Positions 1 through 6,753 are shown, numbered from the stretch's first letter. The stretch is DNA of 7,532 nt from Tenericutes bacterium HGW-Tenericutes-5 (GCA_002839125.1 PGXI01000069.1:1-7532), one strand, 5' to 3'. Made by a program: numbers and translations. Notes: generated by a model not told the origin, from the letters alone.

Positions 1-45
1 AGATTAATTAACAAATTAAAAAGCAGGTGGATTGGCTGGAAATGA
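1..45 (+). CDS. Possible C-terminal end of an upstream gene (partial)
   Basis: Only one plus-strand frame is open from the left edge. It reads RLINKLKSRWIGWK and stops at TGA (43-45). The other two plus frames stop within the first nine bases. The basic, tryptophan-containing tail looks like a real protein end, but 14 open codons can arise by chance at this base composition. If real, it is the only gene in the window ending in TGA. There is no hairpin after it, and a candidate promoter for the next gene begins about 20 bases downstream. The function cannot be judged. Confidence 0.3.
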   Translation, partial: RLINKLKSRWIGWK

Positions 46-63
46 TAAAAAAATAGTATAGAT

Positions 64-93
64 TTGCATTCAAAAAAAAGGTATAATTATAAC
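64..93 (+). promoter_or_regulatory. Candidate promoter of the pseudouridine synthase gene
   Basis: A -35-like TTGCAT (64-69) is followed after 18 bp by TATAAC (88-93). An overlapping consensus TATAAT lies at 82-87 but has no good -35 at normal spacing. An 8-A tract (72-79) sits between the boxes. Transcription would start near 100, giving a leader of about 25 nt before the ATG. Which -10 is used cannot be told from sequence alone. Confidence 0.5.
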
Positions 94-125
94 GACTTAA
101 ATAGACTATCGCCAAAGGAAAAGCT

Positions 126-830
126 ATGAGAATAAACGTATACATAAGTTCAACTGGATATTGTTCACGCAGGGAAGCCGATCGCTTAATCAAAAGCGGG
201 AGAGTTACTATTGATGGAGATGTAGCTTCTTTAGGTATGGAAGTTAATGAAGAAAATGTTGTAAAAGTTGATAATACCGTCATTGGCAACCGTCCTAAAC
301 GAGTTTATTTAGCCTTCAACAAACCCAAAGGTATAATTTCAACTACAGACCAAAATATACCGAATAATATTATTACCTACCTTAACTATCCCGAAAGAAT
401 TTTCCCGATAGGTCGCTTAGATAAAGATACTTCAGGTTTGATTTTGCTTACTAACGATGGAATGATTGTAAATAAAATCTTACGAAGCGAAAATAATCAC
501 GACAAGGAATATATTGTTGAAGTAGATAAGCCGTATGATGAGGATTTCATTAATAAAATGACTTCAGGAGTTGAAATTTATAATCCCGTTCAACATGTTT
601 TAGTTAAAACGAAACCAGCTAACTTAAAGAGAATCAATAACAAAACATTCAATCTTGTTATTACGCAAGGTCTTAATCTACAAATAAGAAGAATGTGTAA
701 ACAACTTGGATACAATGTAGTTAATCTAAAAAGAATTAGAATAATCAACATTCATATAAATAATCTTAAAATTGGTGAGTGGCGATATTTGTCTGACAAA
801 GAAGTAGATGAATTATTAAAAACTATCTAG
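126..830 (+). CDS. rluF: 23S rRNA pseudouridine synthase, RluF-type (RsuA/RluB/E/F family)
   Basis: This gene isomerises a uridine in 23S rRNA to pseudouridine in the cytoplasm; in E. coli RluF the target is U2604. The 234-residue protein has an N-terminal S4 RNA-binding domain (about residues 2-50, with CSRREADRLIKSGRV). The catalytic domain starts at FNKPKGIIS (64-72). GRLDKDTSG (96-104) holds the presumed catalytic Asp99. RluF-like features are ITQGLN-QIRRMCKQLGY (179-196) and the tail GEWRYLSDKEVDELL. E. coli RluF is about 290 residues, so this is a shorter form without the C-terminal extension. The usual QGLNRQIRRM motif has Leu185 instead of Arg. The start is supported by AAAGGA (114-119) six bases before the ATG. 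The gene appears monocistronic. Family assignment is firm; the exact target uridine is inferred by similarity. Confidence 0.9.
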   Translation: MRINVYISSTGYCSRREADRLIKSGRVTIDGDVASLGMEVNEENVVKVDNTVIGNRPKRVYLAFNKPKGIISTTDQNIPNNIITYLNYPERIFPIGRLDKDTSGLILLTNDGMIVNKILRSENNHDKEYIVEVDKPYDEDFINKMTSGVEIYNPVQHVLVKTKPANLKRINNKTFNLVITQGLNLQIRRMCKQLGYNVVNLKRIRIINIHINNLKIGEWRYLSDKEVDELLKTI

Positions 831-850
831 ATTTTAATTATTACAATTAA

Positions 851-885
851 ATAGAGTGCTTAGTTTCTTAAGCACTCTATTTTTT
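851..885 (+). terminator. Rho-independent terminator after the pseudouridine synthase
   Basis: A perfect 12-bp stem (851-862 pairing with 869-880) encloses a 6-nt loop and is followed by a T run (881-885). It lies 20 bp after the stop codon. The gap to the converging minus-strand gene holds nothing else, so the hairpin may also stop minus-strand transcripts. On that side the following bases (TTAATTG) are only moderately U-rich. Confidence 0.92.
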
Positions 886-906
886 ATAAATAACAAAAAT
901 TACAAA

Positions 907-3036
907 TTATTCTATATTGTTCAAAGATTCAAAAATCAAAATATATTCTGTTGATAAATCACTTTCTACAAAACCAGCTAGTTCAATTCTCTCTATCATC
1001 TGATTCAATGTATCTTGGTTAATTCTGCCATCAAGAATCACATAATCAATTTCATAATCAGAGTTAAATAAGTTGAAGTAACTATAGTCGAAGATAAGCT
1101 CTCTGTCTGCTAAGTGTGGTGTTAGATATCCGCTAGCGACAATCGCTTTATCTTTAGGTATACTTAACATTGTTTCTTTCATTGATTCATACATTTCTTG
1201 ATTATCTAGATAGGTTTCATAAGTCCATTTTCTCTCATAAATATAGACAGAACCAAATGTAATTGATACCGCTATACCTAATAATCCTAAGACATTAACT
1301 ATATGTTTAAAGGAAAACTTATTATTGAAGAAACTCTTATCAGAATTCTCTTTATCAACAAGTAAGACCATAAATATTAGTAGTGTTGCACTCCCATAAA
1401 AATATTGGAAACCAAATTGATGTTGATAAGGATAAGTACTTAAGTAATTCATGATAATAAGTGGTGCAGCTAAGAAGTAAGCAGATTTATTTCTAACTAA
1501 TAAAGGCAATAATCCTACAGAGCCAATTACTAGAAGTAAAGTATTGATTTTCAAAGGGGAAAAGAAAGTTGCGAGGAAATAACTTGGGTTTAATAAAAAA
1601 CCGGCAATTATCCCCTTAAGGCCTAATTCATTATCAATATTTATATTATTATAACGCCAAAACATTGCGCCATCGCCAGATTCATTGAGGAAAGAGGTTA
1701 TCATCAAGAAGTATCCCATTGAAACAATAATAATTGATACTCCATAAATTAACTGCTTTAAGTCTACCTTTTTTTCTTTTGTGAAAATGCTAGAAAACAG
1801 AAAATACAAACCGACAAAAACCAAGTACAAACTGGCATCTTCTTTAACCAATAAAGTTAGAGCAGTAAAGATTAACAGTGGTATAGTTTGTTTTTTTATT
1901 GCAAAGTACAATACAAAAAGAAGCAGAGGCGGTAAAAAACAATTCTCATGCAAATCATAAAAACTACTGGTGATTATAGCCGGTGACATAACATACATCA
2001 CAATAACCAACATTTTAAAGAAATCTCTTGTTTTGAACTCCTTCATAATCAGCCATAAAGGAAATACTCCACTCGCTACAACAAGTATTTGCAATACCTG
2101 TAAAGTTTCTGGATATGGAAAAACCATAAATACCGGTAACATCAAGTAATATATTGGTGAGAAGTGAATCATATTATGAGATATTAACACACTTCTTTCT
2201 AGAGAAGTAATCATGCCATTAAAGTCTCTCATGTTATAAAACATTTGGATAAAAATACCAAAATCATAAGTAGAAGTTGCGAAAGCTTTTAAACGATAAA
2301 CCATAAATAGTGAAAATACAATAACCTGAACAAGAAGAATAATGGCAACCAAATTAAAGCCAACATCAGTCAAGAGCCTTTTAACTTTTTCTTTTTTGAA
2401 AAATTTGATAAAAACAGTAGTAGTATAAATGATTGATAAACCACCAAAAATAATTAGTGCAACCAAAAACCTTTTTTGCATTACTAGATTGTAGATCATT
2501 TCATCACTAATTTGTGAACCATTGATGCCTTCAATCGGAATATAGTTAACCGAAAACTTCATAATCATGATTGCAATTAGACCGGCAAAGAGCAAAATGT
2601 TCATACCTGAAATTATCCACTTTAAGATGCTTAAAAGTTTATAGGATTGTTTTTTAATAAGATTTACGATACCGGTATAAAAGGCGGGTAAAGCAAATAT
2701 TACAGCTCCAATTGCTAAAGACTTTACTGGAGCGAAATAAGAGAAAATAAATAAGAAAAACAACCAGAAAAAAGCAGTGAAATTTTCTAGTTGTTCTTTA
2801 ATTAGTGAAAATATTAACAATATTATTACAATAAAACTTAAAGTAAAAGTCACGAAGAAGGGTAATAGTTCATTTAAATTGACTAATTTTAAATTATAGT
2901 AATTTCTTAGTAAATCATATTTAAAAATCCCTACAGTTGAAGTAAAGAAGAAGCTAATTGCGATTGAGCTAAAAATTATCAAAACAAGATTCTTGATATC
3001 AATATGTTCAAAATGTTTTCTAATCGAAATGTTCAT
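907..3036 (-). CDS. DUF2079-family polytopic membrane protein (GT-C glycosyltransferase-like)
   Basis: This is a 709-residue integral membrane protein. The DUF2079 signature begins around residue 256: YDFGIFIQMFYNM (257-269), HFSPIYYLMLP (291-301), FYDLHENCFLPPLLLF (359-374), LLVKEDASLYL (396-406) and YPYQHQFGFQYFYG (535-548). A soluble C-terminal part has SIPKDKAIVASGYLTPHLADRELIF (625-649) and DYVILD (664-669). Family knowledge places DUF2079 with the GT-C superfamily, which transfers sugars from polyprenyl-phosphate donors at the outer membrane face. The Asp258 loop is the likely acidic active-site region. The substrate is unknown. About 250 residues with some seven predicted TM segments (near 16-36, 57-78, 85-103, 106-126, 138-160, 188-210 and 226-248) precede this core and are unusual for the family. 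The start is supported by GTGGTG, eight bases upstream. The gene lies 77 bp downstream of another envelope gene on the same strand. Confidence 0.85.
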   Translation of the reverse strand: MNISIRKHFEHIDIKNLVLIIFSSIAISFFFTSTVGIFKYDLLRNYYNLKLVNLNELLPFFVTFTLSFIVIILLIFSLIKEQLENFTAFFWLFFLFIFSYFAPVKSLAIGAVIFALPAFYTGIVNLIKKQSYKLLSILKWIISGMNILLFAGLIAIMIMKFSVNYIPIEGINGSQISDEMIYNLVMQKRFLVALIIFGGLSIIYTTTVFIKFFKKEKVKRLLTDVGFNLVAIILLVQVIVFSLFMVYRLKAFATSTYDFGIFIQMFYNMRDFNGMITSLERSVLISHNMIHFSPIYYLMLPVFMVFPYPETLQVLQILVVASGVFPLWLIMKEFKTRDFFKMLVIVMYVMSPAIITSSFYDLHENCFLPPLLLFVLYFAIKKQTIPLLIFTALTLLVKEDASLYLVFVGLYFLFSSIFTKEKKVDLKQLIYGVSIIIVSMGYFLMITSFLNESGDGAMFWRYNNINIDNELGLKGIIAGFLLNPSYFLATFFSPLKINTLLLVIGSVGLLPLLVRNKSAYFLAAPLIIMNYLSTYPYQHQFGFQYFYGSATLLIFMVLLVDKENSDKSFFNNKFSFKHIVNVLGLLGIAVSITFGSVYIYERKWTYETYLDNQEMYESMKETMLSIPKDKAIVASGYLTPHLADRELIFDYSYFNLFNSDYEIDYVILDGRINQDTLNQMIERIELAGFVESDLSTEYILIFESLNNIE

Positions 3037-3075
3037 TAGTAATTCACCACACGCAAATAATTTTTATACTATTTA

Positions 3076-3104
3076 AGTATATCATTTTTAATGTGCTTTA
3101 TAAA
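3076..3104 (-). promoter_or_regulatory. Candidate extended -10 promoter of the DUF2079 gene
   Basis: Reading the minus strand, TTTATA (3104-3099) is followed after 17 bp by TATACT (3081-3076). A TG dinucleotide one base upstream (3084-3083) makes an extended -10, TGATATACT. It would start transcription about 30 nt before the ATG. No stable U-tailed hairpin separates it from the upstream gene's stop, so the gene could also be reached by read-through. Confidence 0.55.
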
Positions 3105-3113
3105 AACTTTTTT

Positions 3114-4526
3114 TTAGTTATCTAACCCAAAATGTAATCTAAGTTCTCCATTTAGTACATAACTATCATCAAATATTATGCCTGAACCTTCAAACATACT
3201 ATTTAAAGTTTCTTTTTTGACAATTAGTGTATTGTCTACCATTAAGTTTTCATCAAAAATGCTAAACAATGTTGAAAGCATATCATTTGTTAATTCGACA
3301 TCTCCAAGATTAGCTTCAATTATAGTTAACACCATATCGCCAGTACTGTTCATACTAACAGTGCTTGAAAGATTAAACTGCATATCAAAGGTACCAGACA
3401 TGCCAGTTTTAGATAAAGTCATCAATAAATGTATTGATAGTTCATCATCAACCATTGTAACAAATAGATTGGTAGAACCAAAAATATATTCTATTTCTGA
3501 TCCATCTAAATTAAACTTTATAGGCAATTCAAATTTTACTTTGTCTTGTAAGTAATAGTCTAATATCGCATTGACATCAGCCTCGGTCAAATCGATTCTA
3601 GGATCTGTTGGGTTCATTGCGGCATTCATGACCGCTTGCATTGCTAAACTGGCCATAAATGCTGCCTTATCAGCATCATTCTCCCACTTATCAAATGCAG
3701 GCTCATCTAAATCTGTACTAAGTCTTCTAAAAATACCAATGTTTAAAGAAACATCAAAACCTTCGTCACTTACGTCTAGAATCAGTAATTCTTGCTCATA
3801 AACTACTCTTAATAGAGCCGCGAAAGTAGGGTCTTTTTCGTATAGATAATCAGCCAGTTCGTCTTCCCCTACAGTAAAGCTCAATTCCTCTTCATTAAAA
3901 TAACCGAACCCTAAATTTTCAGAAATTAGATCATTTAAGCTTTTTTCAGTCAAACTTTTAACAATGAAATTAGCTAATTTATAAACAGTTTTTAAACCGA
4001 TGCTAATTTTTCCCACTTCTATATCGCTTACTTTTAAATAATATTCTTCGTTTTCTGACAAAACAATATCGAAAACAATTTCCATTCCAGTTTGATATAA
4101 TACATTTCCAGAAGCGGTGACATAATCAGCTCCTGCTGTTATTTTTATTTGGTCATCAGTGATTTCGGTCCAAAGTCCCTTAACTCCAAAATTGTTGAAA
4201 ACCATCATGTATGAATAAGCCATTTCACCCTCATATTGGCTATCTAAATATTTTGGATTGTCTTTTGAAAGCTCTTTTTGTATAGCTCTATTGATAAAAG
4301 CTTCATCAATAGTTAAGAATACAGTATCATCATTGATGTCAGTTATCAAATTTGATAACTCATCATCTAGCATAGAATAAAAAGCCGTTTCCGACGAGGT
4401 ATTGTATTGATCGATAGGAGCGACGGTTTTTTTGCTTAGTAAAATAAGCGGTAAACCTACTAAAACAAAAACGATGATTAAAAGTATTATAAATGTCTTT
4501 AATAATGACTTAACTAATTTGCTCAT
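3114..4526 (-). CDS. Membrane-anchored extracellular protein, duplicated YpmS/DUF2140-like fold (inferred)
   Basis: This is a 470-residue protein of unknown function. A short basic N-terminus and one hydrophobic segment (about residues 9-30) predict a signal anchor with the remaining ~440 residues outside the cell. The exterior part is acidic with alternating beta-like stretches and contains no cysteine. Two halves share one order of motifs. The first half has VFLTIDEAFINRAIQKEL (69-86), DDQIKITAGADY (124-135), YYLKVSDIEVGKISIG (162-177) and LSFTVGEDELADYL (215-228). The second has IDLTEADVNAILDYYL (311-326), DDELSIHLLMT (360-370), MVLTIIEANLGDVELT (398-413) and TLIVKKETLNSMF (433-445). The strand-rich pattern with an L-T-x-x-x-hydrophobic-N opening resembles YpmS, which is about half this size; this is pattern resemblance, not a proven hit. 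AAGGAAGG (4539-4532) gives a strong ribosome site five bases before the ATG. Confidence 0.7.
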   Translation of the reverse strand: MSKLVKSLLKTFIILLIIVFVLVGLPLILLSKKTVAPIDQYNTSSETAFYSMLDDELSNLITDINDDTVFLTIDEAFINRAIQKELSKDNPKYLDSQYEGEMAYSYMMVFNNFGVKGLWTEITDDQIKITAGADYVTASGNVLYQTGMEIVFDIVLSENEEYYLKVSDIEVGKISIGLKTVYKLANFIVKSLTEKSLNDLISENLGFGYFNEEELSFTVGEDELADYLYEKDPTFAALLRVVYEQELLILDVSDEGFDVSLNIGIFRRLSTDLDEPAFDKWENDADKAAFMASLAMQAVMNAAMNPTDPRIDLTEADVNAILDYYLQDKVKFELPIKFNLDGSEIEYIFGSTNLFVTMVDDELSIHLLMTLSKTGMSGTFDMQFNLSSTVSMNSTGDMVLTIIEANLGDVELTNDMLSTLFSIFDENLMVDNTLIVKKETLNSMFEGSGIIFDDSYVLNGELRLHFGLDN

Positions 4527-4560
4527 AATTACCTTCCTTTATAAATATATTTATAACCAT

Positions 4561-4569
4561 ATTTTATCA
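4561..4569 (-). promoter_or_regulatory. Extended -10 promoter element of the 470-aa protein gene
   Basis: The minus strand reads TGATAAAAT: TG at 4569-4568 and TAAAAT at 4566-4561, a five-of-six match to the -10 consensus. The matching -35 is poor (GATACA with 17-bp spacing), which extended -10 promoters tolerate. It gives a leader of about 28 nt with the strong Shine-Dalgarno site inside it. Confidence 0.45.
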
Positions 4570-4592
4570 CAAATGCAGATTTTTGTATCTTC

Positions 4593-4611
4593 TTTGCATA
4601 ATATAAGCAAA
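4593..4611. repeat. Interrupted inverted repeat in the divergent spacer
   Basis: TTTGC (4593-4597) and GCAAA (4607-4611) flank a nine-base A/T centre, which itself pairs partly. The site lies just upstream of the minus-strand promoter, near -48. It could be a regulator site, but five-base arms of this kind are common by chance in AT-rich DNA. Confidence 0.25.
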
Positions 4612-4674
4612 ATCAACACATTTAAATCATTAGAATTTTGAATTAATAAAGTTTTCTTAGATTCAAAGATATTT

Positions 4675-4705
4675 ATAACATTTATTGGGAAAAATTTAGT
4701 ATAAT
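4675..4705 (+). promoter_or_regulatory. Candidate promoter of the MFS/DUF2161 operon
   Basis: A consensus -10 TATAAT lies at 4700-4705. The best -35 candidate is ATAACA (4675-4680), at a long 19-bp spacing, so the promoter may be weak or need an activator. Transcription would start near 4712 and leave a leader of about 65 nt before the MFS start codon. That is longer than the other leaders in this window. Confidence 0.5.
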
Positions 4706-4742
4706 ATTACGTGGATATTTGGATGAAGAATTTTTAATAACT

Positions 4743-4776
4743 AGGAGATAATGACTAATTAGTCATAACTAAAAAC
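4743..4776 (+). promoter_or_regulatory. MFS leader: ribosome site, three-codon mini-ORF and perfect palindrome
   Basis: AGGAG (4743-4747) is the only good ribosome-binding site upstream of the MFS gene, but it lies 29 bases from that gene's ATG. It sits three bases before another ATG (4751) that opens a mini-ORF, Met-Thr-Asn then TAG (4760-4762). The mini-ORF is contained in the perfect 16-bp palindrome ATGACTAATTAGTCAT (4751-4766). As DNA this resembles a dimeric repressor operator of the MarR type. As RNA it can form a 6-bp stem with an AATT loop just before the start codon. Which role it plays cannot be decided from sequence. Confidence 0.6.
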
Positions 4777-6009
4777 ATGAATAAACTTTGGAACCGCAAC
4801 TTTTCAATTTTAACCATTGGCTCCTTTATATCAGCTTTTGGCAGTGCCGCAGCAGGCATTGCTTTTGGTATTTTAATCTATAAACAAACAGGATCGCCTT
4901 TAACACTGGCTTTATTTACAATTGCAAATATTATCCCTAGAATGGTTACTTCAATTTTGGTTGGTCCTTTTGTCGATCGGAATTCAAGAGTCAAAATGAT
5001 ATACAGAATCGATTATTTTTATAGTATCTTTTTTTCTTTGGTAGCATTGATTTTATTCACCGGATATTTTAATGTCTGGGTATTTACAATAATCGCCGCT
5101 TTCTTTGGAATTGTTGATACAGTTTACCAAATCGCCTTTACAAGTTTATTCCCTGAAGTTATCTCTAAAGGTAATCATTCGAAAGCATATTCAATTTCTT
5201 CTTTAATTTGGCCGATATCGGCAGCCGTAATGGCGCCTATAGCGACGTTTTTGATCGAAACATATGAGTTTGGTGTTGCTATTTTAATGGCGTTCAATGC
5301 TTTAACTTTTGTTATCACTGCGACAATTGAAACTCAGATAAAACTTGAGGAAAAATTAAACACCAAAAAAGTTCATAGCAAAATTACTTTTATTGAAGAT
5401 ATTAAAGAAGGATTACATTACTATAAATTAGAAAAAGGTATCTTGGGAATAGGAGTACTATTCGCTGCCTTTTCTTTCGTTTACGCGGCGAGTGATTTAT
5501 TAAGAATGCCATACTTTGTTAATCACCCAACCTTAACTTTACAAAACTTCTCACTCTTAATATCTGCAGGTGCTATCGGAAGAATGGTAGGAGGAATTAT
5601 CCACTATATTTTTAAATATCCTACTGCTAAGAAATATTTAATAGCAGTCAGTGTATATATAACGGTAGAAGTGCTTGGAGCGACTCTTTTATATATGCCT
5701 TATATTATGATGGTCATTGTAAGTTTTATTGTTGGGTTATTATCAGTTACTAGTTTCAATATTAGAATGAGTGCTACTCAAACCTATCTTCCTAGTCATA
5801 TTAGAGGTAGAATAAATTCTACTCAACAGATGTTGTGGAATATCGGTACTATTCTCGGCACATTAACAATAGGTTTGATTGCAGAGTATTCTGGTCTTGA
5901 ATATCGCTTCATCATCTTACTTGCATCAGTTGTTTCATTATCAGCAATCATTATTTTCCCAATCGGAATGAAAAATGAGTTCAAGAAGATATATAATGTA
6001 GATGTATAA
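4777..6009 (+). CDS. Major facilitator superfamily transporter (MFS_3/drug-exporter-like)
   Basis: This is a 410-residue, 12-TM secondary transporter, probably an exporter driven by the proton gradient. TM1 lies near residues 9-34. The motif A loop between TM2 and TM3 reads GPFVDRNSRVKMI (63-75). A basic and acidic central loop (about 188-220) separates the two six-helix halves. YLPSHIRGRINSTQQMLWNIGTILG (337-361) before TM11 is typical of the EntS/Mef-like branch, whose members export siderophores or macrolides. The substrate cannot be read from sequence. The start is fixed by the N-terminal family pattern and by an in-frame TAA at 4756-4758. No normally spaced ribosome site precedes it, so translation may depend on the mini-ORF upstream. 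It is the first gene of a two-gene operon. Confidence 0.88.
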   Translation: MNKLWNRNFSILTIGSFISAFGSAAAGIAFGILIYKQTGSPLTLALFTIANIIPRMVTSILVGPFVDRNSRVKMIYRIDYFYSIFFSLVALILFTGYFNVWVFTIIAAFFGIVDTVYQIAFTSLFPEVISKGNHSKAYSISSLIWPISAAVMAPIATFLIETYEFGVAILMAFNALTFVITATIETQIKLEEKLNTKKVHSKITFIEDIKEGLHYYKLEKGILGIGVLFAAFSFVYAASDLLRMPYFVNHPTLTLQNFSLLISAGAIGRMVGGIIHYIFKYPTAKKYLIAVSVYITVEVLGATLLYMPYIMMVIVSFIVGLLSVTSFNIRMSATQTYLPSHIRGRINSTQQMLWNIGTILGTLTIGLIAEYSGLEYRFIILLASVVSLSAIIIFPIGMKNEFKKIYNVDV

Positions 6010-6021
6010 AGAGGGGTAACA

Positions 6022-6675
6022 ATGTTAGAAACTGATCTTTATCAGCCAGTTAAATCTTTTTTTGAGAATCAGGGTTATACAGTAAAAGCTGAAATTAATG
6101 ACATCGATATATTAGCAATCAAAGAAGATATAACTATAGCGATTGAATTAAAAGTTAAAATTAGTCTTAAACTTATCTATCAAGTAATTGAAAGACAAAA
6201 ACTTGTAGATAATGTTTTTTTGGCGATTCCAAAAAACTCTTATAAATCTCATCGAAGTTCAGTTAAACACTTTCATCTATTACTAAAAAGACTAAATTTA
6301 GGTTTATTAGTTATCGATGAGAATAGAGTAGAAATTGTTTTTGAACCCAATCATTATGATTTCAATAAGTCAAAATCATTAAATAAACGAAGAAAAGAAA
6401 AACTTCTCAATACTTTCAATAACCTTAATAGCGATCCAAATAAGGGTGGGTCAAGAGGCAAAAGAATGACTGTTTATAAGCAAAACGTGATTAAGATTGC
6501 TTGTTTGTTAGCGGACAAACCAGGTTTATCCCCGAAGGACATAATCGAAGAAACTGGAGTATTAAATACTCAATCGATTTTACAAAAAAACTTTTATGGT
6601 TGGTTTCAAAAAAGTTCTTATGCGAGGTATTTGTTGACTCAAAAAGGATTAGAAGAGTATAAAAAATATGGATAA
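6022..6675 (+). CDS. DUF2161-type PD-(D/E)XK nuclease-fold protein with C-terminal winged-helix-like region
   Basis: This 217-residue soluble protein matches the pattern of DUF2161, annotated as a putative PD-(D/E)XK phosphodiesterase. An N-terminal helix (LYQPVKSFFENQGY, 6-19) is followed by DIDILAI (27-33), then IAIELK (39-44), then a helix with Gln54 (LIYQVIERQKLVD), then VFLAIP (65-70). Asp29, Glu42, Lys44 and Gln54 are the presumed metal-binding and catalytic set, all present. A basic linker (about 118-150) ends in GGSRGKRMTVYKQ. The C-terminus (about 153-217) looks like a winged helix, with LSPKDIIEETG, NFYGWFQKSSYARYLLTQKGLEEY. It could bind and cut nucleic acid, but no substrate is known to me. 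GAGGGG (6011-6016) lies five bases before the ATG. The gene follows the MFS stop by 12 bp, so the two are almost certainly co-transcribed. Confidence 0.82.
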   Translation: MLETDLYQPVKSFFENQGYTVKAEINDIDILAIKEDITIAIELKVKISLKLIYQVIERQKLVDNVFLAIPKNSYKSHRSSVKHFHLLLKRLNLGLLVIDENRVEIVFEPNHYDFNKSKSLNKRRKEKLLNTFNNLNSDPNKGGSRGKRMTVYKQNVIKIACLLADKPGLSPKDIIEETGVLNTQSILQKNFYGWFQKSSYARYLLTQKGLEEYKKYG

Positions 6676-6676
6676 T

Positions 6677-6698
6677 TTGTATTAGGTAACTAATACAA
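6677..6698 (+). terminator. Nine-bp hairpin with GTAA loop after the operon (weak terminator or operator)
   Basis: TTGTATTAG (6677-6685) and CTAATACAA (6690-6698) pair perfectly around GTAA, a GNRA-type tetraloop. The hairpin begins two bases after the DUF2161 stop codon, the usual place for a terminator. It is followed by TAAAAATTAAG rather than a T run, so it is not a standard intrinsic terminator. It may protect the 3' end of the mRNA, or as DNA act as a 22-bp dyad upstream of the next promoter. Confidence 0.5.
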
Positions 6699-6724
6699 TA
6701 AAAATTAAGAACCTAGGTAATTGC

Positions 6725-6753
6725 TTTACGTTTGATATTATTAGTGCTATAAT
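6725..6753 (+). promoter_or_regulatory. Promoter of the 3'-terminal membrane-protein gene
   Basis: TTTACG (6725-6730) is followed after exactly 17 bp by a perfect TATAAT (6748-6753). A TG at 6745-6746 makes the extended -10 TGCTATAAT. This is the best promoter in the window. Transcription would start near 6760, about 40 nt before the ATG. Confidence 0.75.

Noticed and set aside
8..289. Minus-strand open frame of 93 codons
   Set aside because: It is antisense to the start of the pseudouridine synthase and its promoter, has low-complexity composition and resembles no family.
3102..3115. AAAAAC then T8 after the surface-protein gene as a terminator
   Set aside because: On the minus strand it would be an A-run followed by a short T-run with no G/C stem, so it is too weak to call.
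3178..3801. Two plus-strand open frames (3178-3555 and 3571-3801)
   Set aside because: Both are antisense shadows of the 470-residue surface protein, rich in Ser/Ile/Lys, with no supporting ribosome site or family motif.
4432..4641. Plus-strand 69-codon frame across the start of the 470-residue protein gene
   Set aside because: It overlaps that gene's signal anchor region and its promoter on the other strand, and its sequence looks like translated AT-rich spacer.
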